Part shown: one piece after another, positions 20,048 through 30,881 of the stretch
Position numbering within the stretch: position 1 is the first letter of the stretch
Layout: each line of letters opens with the position of its first letter
Assembly: GCA_036429605.1 (NCBI GenBank)
Contig: JAVFKD010000016.1
Location: forward strand, 1,302,001-1,366,000
DNA: 64,000 nt
From: Cladobotryum mycophilum
Taxonomy: Eukaryota > Ascomycota > Sordariomycetes > Hypocreales > Hypocreaceae
Direction: 5' to 3'
Made by a program: the position numbers and the translations under genes
Notes under the pieces: generated by a model
Database searches by the model: none
What the model was told of the DNA's origin: nothing
What the model saw: the letters and a program-made list of their open reading frames with translations, nothing else

Positions 20048-22287
20048 ATGGCTGCCAACACATCGCCGTGCTTGACGTCGTCGTCGCATACTCTTGACGT
20101 TCTGCCTATCATGGTGCCCCCTTCTTCGAACACCAATGGCGAGGTGCTGGCGCTGCTAGAGAGCCTCCGCCCGGATAAACGTCACGTTTTCCTGCAGCCG
20201 AATGTTTCGCTACCAACTGAGGCCCTCAATGTTGTGAGGGACACCCTAGAGGGCTTCGCCGCCCATGTCAGCGACGAGCAACAACAAAGATTGAAGGAGA
20301 GCAGAAAGAGGAAACGGGAGGGAGGAGGCGGCGGCGGCACTGCGCAAGATGTGCTAAAGTTGCGAAAAGTATATGTTGATGGATTTGAGACCGGGCAGGT
20401 GTGGCAGCAGGCCAAGAAGATCATTGGCAGCGTTCTGGCATTTTCAGAAAATCTGTTAGATGAACTGGAAGAAAATAATCAGGTCGTGACCAATGGTGTT
20501 GCACACGCAGACCTTGACGAGAGCGCTCTGCTTGACGATGAGAGTCAGGATGAAGAAGATGAAGAGGAGGATTCATTAGACGAAGACGAAGATGACGAAG
20601 ACGCTGAAGAAGACTTATCTGATGAGCAATTGTCTGAAGACGGTCTAGAGGGCGAGTTTGACAATGAAGAAGACGAACTTGACGATGCGGTAGCGGAAGG
20701 TGAGGAGGATGAAGAGGAGGAGGAGGAGGAAGAGGGGGAGAATTCGTTGAGGATCCCAACGGCCTTAACGATGGGTTCTTTTCCATCGACGATTTCAATA
20801 AACAAACACAATGGTTCGAAGAACAAGACGCAAAAGGCGATCCCAACACAGACCGAGCCAGCGACGACGAAGATATAGATTGGACTGCAGACCCAATGGC
20901 ACCATCAAAAGACGGCCCCAAAAAGTCTTCCAAACGCAACACGGGAGACGATGATAACCTTTCAGACGCTGGTGCCGGAGAGGAGGATAGTGAAGACGAA
21001 GATGATGGCCCCACCTTTGGCGACATGGCCCTTGACGCACCCGAAGGTGACAGTGAGGATGAAGATATGGACGAAATGGTGGACGACGAAGGTAACGACT
21101 TCAACGCCAATGAGGTTTACTACAGGGATTTCTTTGCGCCGCCACCAAGGAAGGGCAAGTACAAGGACCGGAAGCCTAAGAAGTCTGTCAAGTTTGAGCC
21201 AAAACAGCCAGCCGAGGAGGATGTTGAGAGGGCCATGGCCGATGTGCGCCGAGACCTTTTTGATGATGAATCAGAAAACGAAGGCTCAGATGATGCATTG
21301 TCCGACGTTTCCGCCGGAGACCCTAGATCTCGACGATCAGCACATGAAAGGAGGCAGGCTAAGCTCGCCGATGAGATTCGCAAACTAGAGGCTGCTTCCG
21401 TAGCCAAGAGGGAGTGGGCTCTTTCCGGTGAGGCTACCGCCGCTGAGAGACCCATGAATTCCCTTCTCGAGGAAGACTTGGACTTTGAGCATGTTGGCAA
21501 GCCTGTTCCTGTGATTACTCCTGAGGTCACAGAGGGCATCGAAGACCTCATCAAGCGACGCATTCTTGCCCAGCAGTTTGACGAAGTGCTTCGCCGGCGA
21601 CCAGATTCAGAGAACGTTCCCAACGGAACAAGACGTGGCATGATTGAGCTAGACGACAGCAAAGCCACCAAGAGTCTGGCGGAGATTTACGAGGAAGAAC
21701 ATGTCAAGAACACCAACCCGGACAGCTACGTCAGCGCCTCGGACGAGAAGCTACAAAAGGAAGAAAAGGAGATTGAAGCCATGTGGAAGGACGTATCGGC
21801 AAGACTAGACGCCCTCAGCAGCTGGCACTACAAGCCCAAGCCCGCTGCGCCAACACTCTCCGTCGTTGCCGACGTTGCTACCGTCGCCATGGAAGACGCC
21901 CAGCCCAGCACCGCCCTAGGCGTCGCCGGCGAGAGCAGCCGCATGGCGCCCCAAGAAATCTACAAGTCGGGCGCCGACACCGCCGCGCAGGGCGAGGTCG
22001 TCACCTCGGCCGGCCTGCCCATCGCCCGGCAGGAGATGACGCGCGAGGAGAAGCTGCGCCGCCGCCGCCGCGCCAAGGAGCGCGTGCGCAAGGCCGGTGC
22101 CGAGGCCGTGGCCGCGGCCAAGGGCAAGAAGCCCCTCAGCGGCAAGGCCAAGATGCAGCGCGACACGATTGCCGAGTTGAAGAAGGGAGGCGTCAAGGTG
22201 ATTAACCGCAAGGGAGAGATTACCGACGTGGAGGGGAACAAGGCAAAGGTCGCAAAGGTTGCGTCGAGCGGGAGCTACAAACTATAA
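20048..22287 (+). CDS. MPP10: U3 snoRNP protein Mpp10, one frameshift
   Basis: Scaffold of the small-subunit processome; with Imp3/Imp4 and U3 snoRNA it is needed for 18S rRNA maturation in the nucleolus. The N-terminal half (frame 2 from 20048) has an acidic D/E region to about 20730. The C-terminal half is in frame 1: DPNGLNDGFFSIDDFNKQTQWFEE, the conserved VYYRDFF motif, KSVKFEP, LLEEDLDFEHVGKPVPVITPEVTE, DLIKRRILAQQFDEVLRR and the terminal block EEKLRRRRRAKERVRKA, all classic Mpp10. The frames join if one G is restored in the G5 run at 20734-20738, giving 746 residues, normal for fungi. The conserved stretch before the ATG at 20896 shows the second half is not a separate gene. A purine-only 41-nt 'intron' (20700-20740) would also restore frame but lacks a branch site and is too short. 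Confidence 0.93.
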
Positions 22288-22894
22288 AAGCTGCTGTAGG
22301 GGGGTTTCTTTTTTCTTCCTTTTTCTCTTTTTTTACCCTCTACTGTGCAGGAGTGTGATGGATTATGGAGAGGGGGAGTGTATAATTGAGATCTGTAAAA
22401 ATGTTGCATGACGAAAGGGGATGATGGGATGGGGGTTTCTCAAGTTTTCATGTGTTCAATCCTTGGTAGGACGTGCAAAAGAGCAACATCATTGGGATAA
22501 AATGTTCATGAAAAAAGACAACAAATACCAGTTCTTACTTATTTTCTTTCTTTGTTAAAAAAACCGAGGCCCTTCCTTTCCCTGGTAGTATGCCAAAAAC
22601 TACCTATGCCATTGTTACTGTTGTTGCCGTGTCTGTTGTTATACATGTGCTCAATAAGCTCCGGTTCATCTCGCCAGTTCATCATTCTCCTTATGGGTTC
22701 TGTATGGCTGTTGTATTGCCCCTCCCCCTTTCCCGTGAATCTTTTTTCCCATGCTCAAGCCTGTTCCTCCGGAATCTTTTTTCTCAGACTCCCCATAACT
22801 CCAACCCTGTTGACATAATCCCATGCACATGCTTCCGAAAGCTCTTAGTACTCCGCATTTCTGTTCCATGTTGGATGCCCATCATGTTGCTCGT
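22288..22894. other. Intergenic, convergent 3' regions (MPP10 / NASP)
   Basis: 607 bp between two stop codons, T-rich after MPP10 (22310-22335). Overlapping short frames on both strands have no domains. Confidence 0.55.
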
Positions 22895-24604
22895 CTAATT
22901 CTCTTCAACTTCATCTTCAACCTTGGCTTTCTTCGACTCCGCATCCTCAGAGACCTCGTCCTCAGCCTTGCGTTTGCCGTTGGTGGCTGGGGGAGTGGTC
23001 TTGGCAGCGTCTCCGTCGACATCAGTATCCTTGGTCTTCTTCTTTCGGACAAGACCAGTTAGATCCACGGCAGTCTTTTTGGCTTCCTCGACGCGGGCTT
23101 CCACCTCGGCGGTAGATGCACCCAACGCAGCACCAAAGAGGCCACCGAGGGGGTTGCCCTCGGAACCACCAATCAGATCCTGAGCACTGATGGGATCTTT
23201 TCGAAGATCAACAAGCTATTGTGGGGTTAGTAGAGGTAAATCAGGGAGAATGCTTGCAAGACGTACTCTTTGTTCCATGTCGGCGATGATCTCTTTCATC
23301 TCAACCAAAGCCTTGTGAGAGAGTTCGTTATCCTCCGGGATTGCTGAGGAAGCGGTCTCGGCTTCAGTGGCCTGCATCTTCAGACGGAAGCTCTCAATAG
23401 CCAGTTCCATCTCCTTGACAGCTTCATCACGCATGCTCTGGTCCATCTCCTCTCGCTTGGTGTTCTTGCCATCGTCATCAGAAATGGTGACGGAAGCAAA
23501 CTCGAGGGCAAGGGAAAGCTTGTAATGAGCCTCAGCAATGATGTCCGAGTCTTTAGAGTACAGGTCCAGCTTGTAGTTTAGGGATGTTCGGCCATCTTCA
23601 ATGGCATTTGGGTATCTATTGCCAGTTAGCTCTCCGATCGCGAGGTTCAGTAAGGGTTCATAGGCAATACATACCGTTCATTCTCCAGGGAAATCTCCGC
23701 AAGGCAGTCGTGTGTCTCTGCCAGTCGCTCCTTGATGTGTCTTACAGCCGAGGAGTCCTCCTCTGCGACCTCTTTGCCCTTGTCATTCTCTTTCTCCTTT
23801 TCGTCCTCTTGTTGAATCTTGTCTAGTTGCTTGACATAGCAGACACGCGCAAGATCAAGGATCTCGAAAGCAGTGGCAAGATCATCGTCATCCTCTTCTT
23901 GCTCTTCTTCACCTCCTTGTTCCTAAGATATGAGAGTCAGAGATGGAACTAAACAATCAAAATAATGGGCTACCCACCTCATCTTCCTCTGAGTCGTCAA
24001 AATTCTCGTCACCGGTAAACTGGAATAATTGCTTCTTTCCCTCGGGGATGTCTTTGCCCTCGCCGTCAGCCCCCTTCTCTGACTGCCCTGCGGCATCTTG
24101 AGTCGCCTTCTTAGCCTTTGTATCAGCCGACTTCTTTGCCGGCGCACCATCGTTGGCCTTTGTCTTCTTCTCAGCGGCGGCGGGGCCACCAAGGACATCG
24201 CTCTTGCTCTGGCCAACCTTGAATAAGCTGCGGCCGTAATGGAAGAGAATCTCGGCGTTTTCAGGAGCTGTCTCGCCATTGATTTCGGCCTGCAGATCAC
24301 TTGCTCTGGAGAAGATGTCGGTGGCCTCTTCGTACTTCTTGTGCGCATATAGGGCAGTGCCTTTGGCGCTCAGGTCTGCCAAGGTGACTTTCTTTGACTT
24401 AATGTCTTCTTCAGGCTCATCGGCGGGGGTCTCGACCTCGTCCTCCTTGACATTGCTCTCCTCGACCTTGGTTTCATCAACCTCTGTTTCATCGACTTTG
24501 GGCTCATCGACCTTGGGAGTCTCCTCAATCGGAGTCTCCTCAACTGCAGTCTCCTCGATGGGAGTCTCTTCGACTGGTCGCGTGTCTGTAGTCGGCTCGG
24601 CCAT
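22895..24604 (-). CDS. NASP-family histone H3-H4 chaperone (Sim3/Hif1 type)
   Basis: Binds H3 and H4 (and CENP-A in fission yeast Sim3) and escorts them to assembly factors. Four exons: 24604-23978, 23922-23675, 23615-23267 and 23215-22895; introns 51-59 nt with GTGGGT/TTAG, GTATGT/ATAG and GTACGT/ATAG ends. The product is 514 residues. An acidic N-terminus with short VEETPIEET and KVDE repeats leads into the SHNi-TPR: KGTALYAHKKYEEATDIFSRASDLQ and NAEILFHYGRSLFKVGQ, interrupted by a long acidic insert (DDSEEDE...EEEQEEDDDDLA) as usual for NASP, then further TPRs (TAFEILDLARVCYVKQ, RLAETHDCLAEISLENERYPNAIEDGRTSL, IAEAHYKLSLALEFA). The C-terminus has an NLS-like KRKAEDE. In-frame sequence upstream of 24604 has no ATG, so MAEP is the start. 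Confidence 0.93.
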
Positions 24605-25983
24605 CGCAACGGTTGCGGCAGCTTGGTTAGTGGCGATGGCGATGATTAAAAGATAAATGACGTATCGCAAGCCTGCCGCTTTGACTGAATTATTAGATGG
24701 TGATGAAATTGACTGATGGCGAATAGTACTAGGTAGTAATCTGATATTTGTTGTATTGGTAGGAATAGGCGAGCCTTGATTCGACACGCCCTGAAGAGCT
24801 CCAGTGGGGGATAGTTTACTACAGCAACCGTGACGCACGTCACAGTCGGATGGACGCGTTTCATTGGTTCAATGTGCGTTAGTGGGAGCTTTGAGACCCT
24901 GCAGCGAACAGCTACAGTGGAGTTGATCATTATCGCTATCGTTATCGTTATCATGCATTGCATCCAACTCTCGAAAATTGCATCTCAGCAATTACCATGC
25001 CATTGAGGCGGGACATGGAAGAAAAATGTGAATCAATATTGAATATGGAAAAGAACCATAAACAATACCATATTCCGAGATGTACCTTTTATAAAAAATT
25101 CCGATAAGAGTATATAGGATATGAGATCGTTTTCAATGTGGAGACAATGATAGCCTCTTTTTCAATCACCTATTTTTTCTTTATGGAAAATAAGTTCCTT
25201 CACATCAGTTTGTTCCAGGTTATTGTTATCTCAATGTTTCATTCCTCACGGGAGATATATGAAGCATACTACAGCAAAAACAGAAATAATCTGGCCAAAC
25301 TGTACATGCGTCAGATGGTTCAATCAACTAGAGAGAGAGGCCAAGCACAAGACTTGATGGTTGTCAAGAGATGGTGGCTTCATAACATCTTCTCTTGTGG
25401 TACCCCAGACCAATGCCAAAAATGGCCATTTCTTAGAGAAATTGATTACTATTCCAAAGATCCAGCCGAATCCCCCAACAAACGGCCAAACATTAATACC
25501 GCCATCGTTCGTTGCTGACTGAAGCTAACATGAGGGGAAATGCGCCACTGATGAAGCAGTGCACAGTGTTCTGAAATGCATCATTTGTGAATACTTCTCG
25601 CCATAGAAGCAGCTTGGCTTCACGGCAATCGTGAAATGCTTCTTCACGATGCTGAAAACTTGTTCATGTAGCGCGCCACTCCACAACATTCATTGGTGTA
25701 GAAGCCAGCTTCGCCAGGCAAGCCATCTGCTAGACTTCAAAGCCAGAGGCCGAAGAGAGGATAAAAAGACTATTGTAGCAGTGGTCAATGGCTGAGAAGA
25801 TGGGCGTAGAAATGAAGTATAAATATGTGCGAGCGAGGCGATTCATCCCAATGATTCTCTGTTCATTATCAGTGCATCAAGAACACATTCTCCTAAACCA
25901 TCTGATAAGGATTGCACCACATACTATCCATCTTCAACACTTCTCAACTGCCCAACTAAGTCTCATATATCCATCCACTCATC
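24605..25983. promoter_or_regulatory. Divergent intergenic region (NASP / VOC protein)
   Basis: 1,379 bp. AT-rich from about 25020 to 25250. An 8-bp inverted repeat, ATCGTGAA / TTCACGAT with a 7-nt loop, is at 25628-25650. A TATA-like GTATAAATATG lies at 25817-25827 upstream of the VOC start. The 126-codon frame at 25138-25518 starts with an ATG but has no domain and no codon bias; it is not called. Confidence 0.45.
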
Positions 25984-26538
25984 ATGGCAGACCAAGAACC
26001 AGGCAAGGTGTGTGCTCCTCCATATGCCGCAGTAGTCTTCAAATGGCATGACACTTACCAATTCCGTAGCCGGGCTGCATTGGCCAGATTTGCTGGCTCC
26101 AGGTTCCTGTCATCGACAGCACCCGAGCCCGGGATTTCTACACTGAAATATTGGGTTGGGAATGTCCTCCTGATCCCGTCCAAAGCGACAAGTCAGGTGT
26201 CAAGGCCATGCACTTCTTCAACAAGGGACATCTGCACGGCGCATTCACCGTCATGAACGAGGGTTACCAAATCACCAACCATAAGGATGGTGTACAGGAT
26301 GCTCTTCCAGTCCTACCAACCTTTAACGTTCAAGAATGCAACGAAACACTCGACAAGGTCAAGGGCCTTGGTGGTAAGGTTCAGTGGTACGTCTTCAACC
26401 AGCTCAGCCGCAGTCTGTAGTAAGAATCTGACTGACGTTTGACCCAGTCCCAAGACGGCGATTGGAGGAGAGATGGGACATTATGCCCGTTTTATTGATA
26501 CTGAGGGCAATATGATCGGCATCTGGTCCCAGAACTGA
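25984..26538 (+). CDS. Small VOC (glyoxalase/bleomycin-resistance fold) protein
   Basis: Three exons: 25984-26007 (24 nt, MADQEPGK), 26070-26386 and 26448-26538, with introns GTGTGT...CGTAG (62 nt) and GTACGT...CCCAG (61 nt), giving 143 residues. The first beta-strand reads ICWLQVPVIDSTRARDFYTEILGWEC, the standard VOC opening; the last reads HYARFIDTEGNMIGIWSQN, the standard VOC closing, with the D-E-G-N turn. Metal ligands in such proteins are usually a His or Gln in strand 1 and a Glu in the last strand; here no clear His/Glu pair is evident, so the activity is unknown. Family membership is clear from sequence; substrate cannot be guessed. Gene finders may miss the 24-nt first exon. Confidence 0.88.
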
Positions 26539-29463
26539 GGACCGACTCCAAGGTCATGTGATATGAGTTTGGGGTTCGCTTGCAAGCTTATTTTTTGGGC
26601 ACCTTGATGTCTGTGTCTGTGTCCGATCTGCAAAACACCATTTGGAATCACTGGGAAGAAGCCGAACGTGGTATTGGAAGTTGAGTAATCCCGTGTCTAA
26701 GGCGCCTGCATGTCTTTCTATGTTGCAATTGTTGGTGCGTGCGAACTGTTCCGGCTGCTCAAACAAAGATTGACAGGTTCTCCGTGTGACTCAACTTTGT
26801 CCTAGTCTCTGCCTTTTACTTTTTATCAATATCAAGTTTGTGGATTCAGTTAGTAGTAGTTTTCCGGAAAGTCCAAGTTTTGCGCTCTGATTTTCTCCGT
26901 CACCGCCAGAGCGACGGGAAAGCAATTAATTAGCCCTTGAGGACAATCAAACGCTGACGTGAGCCTGGTTAGAAAGGCTGTCGTGTCGGTAAGAAAGGGA
27001 AATAATAAAAAAAGGTATCCGTTTTGATGAAAGAAACTCCGCAGTCCTGTTACAGTCGTCATCCATCGCTTAGGTTGGATTTGGTAGGTATCATTTCAAG
27101 GTGAAGAGAAAAAATAATTCTCCCGTGCCGCGCGTAGATTTCCATGCAATGTTTTGCGCAATGTCACTTAGTTCAGTCAACAATGGGGGAAGAAATGAGT
27201 ACTAGTAGTTGAAAGAGGAAGAGTGCAAAGTCCAAATGGAGTTTTTGTTTGGTCTTTGCAGTTCCAGAGTTGCACTTTCCGTTTCGCCTTGATCTCCGGT
27301 TCCTATTGCCGAATAAGAGACTGTTCGCTTATTGGTCAGTTGCACTCAAATCTGACGGTCAGATCGCTGGGAAAAGAAGGTCCGCGTCTTTTTCCCTCTT
27401 GTCTCAGCAGCGTTTGAGGGGAACAATGGCCGCCCATTCGTGGAATTTGTTTGCGGCAATGTACCAGTACATAATTCCGTCCCGTCAGTTTGGTACGTCC
27501 ACAGTGGCATCCAGGCAGCAGGTCGCCAGGAAAATATTGGCAGACACCTGCATGGGCGCTATGTAGCAGTACCTCCCAATGGAGGAACCTTCCGAGATTA
27601 TCGGAATATTTTCGCATCGATCCAGTCTAGCTTTGTTTTTCCAAAGTCAGTCAGTCAACGTTGCATGTCGTGATCGAGATGGCACAGATGAATTTTGGCG
27701 TCGCACGACATTTTCTTTGACGCACCTCCCTTATCAATGGCTCGTGAGCCAGCATTTGTGCTTTGACTCTTCCTATTGACAGATGCAGGGAGAGATAGAG
27801 ATAGAAGGAGAGAAGAGTGGACATGTAATCCACATCGCCAAAGTTCTTACTATTGTTTACAAGTGTTACGTATAGCCTTCTCCCCCACAGTTCGGGCAGC
27901 GATTCGGTCTTATTCCTATCAAACAAGTAGACGAATGCGGGGATATTCCGAAGGATTCGATACAGAACAAAGCAAGGCGAGACAAGGCAAGGCATGGATT
28001 CGACTTGAGACTACTACCTACGGCGTCCTTGAATACATGTGTCAGATAACGGGATGGCGCAGCGATGGGACGATGAACGAACGGCATGAAACGCAAGGGC
28101 AGCGACCAAACGAAAACCCTATTCAGCCCTCCGTAGTCTAACCATGTGGCTAAATCCTTTGGGCCGTTGTGAGAAGATTAAAATAAAACGAAAACTATGG
28201 AGAGAGAGAAAATAGTGTTGTGGCTCCCTGACTGTTTTGTTGCCTTGGCATACCTAGCACTTCTTGTAACATGGGCTAAACAAAAGGACGTGTCACTTGG
28301 TTCGAGTCAATTGCGGCCGAACAGATAACCCGAATCTTGAAACGTCAGCTGAAGTGATGGCTGGTGAGAGAAGAATGGGCAATAATATTGTATGTATAGC
28401 TGCTGTTATAGGCTCCATTGTTATAGCTCGCCACATTATATCCGCGGTATGGGACGTCAAGTTCCTAGTATGTAGGGCGGGATGGATATTTGTAGACGGG
28501 ATAATAGCAGCAACTACTGATGCAAAACATTTGGATAAGCCGGCGTTTTTTATTTCATTTGGCTGAGGCCTTGTGAGAGTAATAAAATAGAGAGACGTAG
28601 AGGGGGAGATAGAGAGGGATGGATGGATGGAGGGAGGGAGAAAAGAAGGGGCCAACCTATATTAATCGCCACTTAATAAGGATCAGGTTGCGAAGTCCGA
28701 AGTCCGTCACGCCCATCACATACCTACTTAGCTACTTACCTACTCGACATCTGGGCTGGTGATTTTTTTCTTTGGTGATGGTGATGGTGCATGCATGCAT
28801 GCATGGGGAAAGAAAATATCACACAAACATGGGTCAAGGATCGGCCTCATTGGGGGGAAATCAAAGCGATTCATGCGGGGCGTCCAACTCTCGATTGGCG
28901 GAGAATTGGTGCAATCTCGTTTCCAGCTAATAGGGAGAATTTACAGCACTCTCTGGCCTCTGGTGGTGGAGCCAGGCGCTGTAGCGTCCAGTGTGAGGGT
29001 GCCATGACAAGGCTGCTGGGACTCCGACTCCACTGGGCTCTCTTAGCCTCTTAGCAGCATCTGTAGGGCCGTCGGCTGGGCTGGGGTTTGGGGCACGACG
29101 TCGAGGACCTTGGGGCAACCATGGAGCACCTTGGGACCCTTCTGGCTGGTAATGCTGTCCACTGACTGGTCCATTGGTCACACACCAACCCCACTACAAC
29201 CTTTTTTCGCGGTAAAGTAGGGAAGGGAAGCTTCATCCAGTGACAGCCCACGGCGACGACATCAACAAATCATCCCTTTTTTTTTTTACCCTCCCTCCCT
29301 CGCCTGACTTGTTTGCTCCGTTTTGTCTGTCTGCTTTACTCCTCTTGGGCTACGCAATCACAATAACCCACCAGGCTTGATTGAAGGTGGGACCTCAATT
29401 TCCCTCTCCTCATTCATTCTGTCGCCCATCCCGTGTTACCATCCTGACTACGGAGTACAGAGG

Positions 29464-29532
29464 GAGAGAGAGAGAGAGAGAGAGAGAGGGAGAAGGATCT
29501 CTGAGTGTGTGTGTGTGTGTGTGTGTGTGTGT
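29464..29532. repeat. Adjacent (GA)n and (GT)14 microsatellites
   Basis: A 25-nt GA run and a 28-nt GT run separated by 16 nt, read directly. Confidence 0.9.
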
Positions 29533-30160
29533 TGTGTGCCCACCTCCCCAGCAGTTCGCTAGACTCTTCTTATTCCATCCGGCAATCTCTCCTTCTCTTC
29601 TTCTCTCCCTTGCTTGAGACACACATTCACAACCGTCAATCTCGCCGATCCTGGCGCGCGGGAAAAAAGCTTTTGCTACGTTAAATTCGACCTCAGACAA
29701 AACGCCCGGCCCGAACATATCTCTCCGTTAGGGAGGATCAGACCAGACAACGCGCACGGAACTGGAATACTACTTAAACTCTTGAGCCAAGAGCTCGGGT
29801 CCGGCCTGGATGCTGATGTGAATCACGGCCATCTGGCTAATGCAAAAAGACCCAGTCGCGCTTGATTTGTTCACAATCCCTCCACCAACGACAGGCCACC
29901 AAATCTGGGGCTCCCTCACCACGCCCGCAGGATAACTAAGCCTCCGCTCCTGCAAGTGTGCTGCCGCGAGACACTGGGGCAATATCCTCTCAACCTCACC
30001 TCACTTGACTTCTCTCTGGAATAAACAGAGACTATATCCGGGCTTCTTTATTTCAAACGACACCGCCATATCATTCTCGAGAGCCGAGGTAACGTGTCTC
30101 GTACTTGTCGTTTCCAGTCAAGCAAAAGAGGTAATTCATCACTCCATCATTCAACATCAT

Positions 30161-30222
30161 ATCATCATCATCATCATCATCATCTCCCTTCCACCCGCCC
30201 ACCCATCCATCCATCCATCCAT
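30161..30222. repeat. (ATC)8 and (ATCC)5 runs
   Basis: Trinucleotide run 30161-30184 and tetranucleotide run 30203-30222, in the putative leader of the QutR-like gene. Confidence 0.85.
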
Positions 30223-30881
30223 CTTACCTCGACTCCAACATATCGACTCCGTATCTGGATCGATATCTCATTCTTCATTCCCTTACCACTCTGTCATACC
30301 ATATAGTAGTCAAAACGGAATTCATGACTTCCACATGATCCGCTACTAAGCGCCCATCCTTTACACTCGCGACATTACGTGTACACGTCTTTATATGGTT
30401 GTTACTTTACTGACATAGCCGCATTTCCCCGCAGCCTGTCCGCGTTGAGCATTACTACCTGCCTTAAACGGGTCTTCACGAGGGCCATTCATCAGCTGTT
30501 TCAAATCCAGCTCATCAACCCGACACCTATCTGAGAAATCAATCTGGACACTTGTTGCCCATCAAGTCTTCCGTTTTGCCTGAATCTGTGTCACAGGGTC
30601 CACATCACCGCCGCGTTTATCCCATCTCGACAGGTGACCAACCTTCGGTGATTAGCAGCATCATCCTGTAGGGTTAGTCTGCTTGGTGTTGATTATCAGG
30701 TCATCTCATTATTTCTATTCCTTGGAATGCTAGACAGAGTCGACCTAGCGTGTCAAGAGACATAACGACGCCTTGGGCAGGGTTGCCTACAGGGACAACT
30801 GACAGAGGACACATATAGACATCAGTCGTCCCGTGAGGATACATACAGCAGAAGCAAACATTTTGAAATAAAACCGACATC

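Larger units (their letters stand above)
26539..30881. other. 4.3 kb desert upstream of the QutR-like gene
   Basis: No coding region is supported. Overlapping 60-120-codon frames in several phases (27223-28141) have no domains. Low-complexity landmarks: GCATGCAT run (28791-28803), (GA)n 29464-29488, (GT)14 29505-29532, (ATC)8 30161-30184, ATCC run 30203-30222. From about 29550 on the plus strand is pyrimidine-rich, typical of a long 5' leader for the downstream gene. Long promoter plus leader is the simplest reading. Confidence 0.45.

Noticed and set aside
20896..22287. A separate gene starting at the ATG at 20896
   Set aside because: Conserved Mpp10 sequence (DPNGLNDGFFSIDDF) continues in the same frame before this ATG, so it is the second half of MPP10 after a frame break.
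24604..24838. N-terminal extension of the NASP-like protein up to 24838, with a hydrophobic segment
   Set aside because: The extension has no ATG (it begins with GTG) and does not resemble the family; MAEP at 24604 is the natural start.
25138..25518. 126-residue ORF between NASP and the VOC gene
   Set aside because: No domain, AT-rich context, no codon bias; likely chance.
25628..25650. 8-bp inverted repeat hairpin as a terminator or mobile-element end
   Set aside because: Too short and isolated; no target-site duplication or paired copy was seen.
28285..28325. tRNA gene suggested by a GGTTCGAGTC B-box-like sequence
   Set aside because: No A-box at the right distance and no cloverleaf could be drawn from the flanks.
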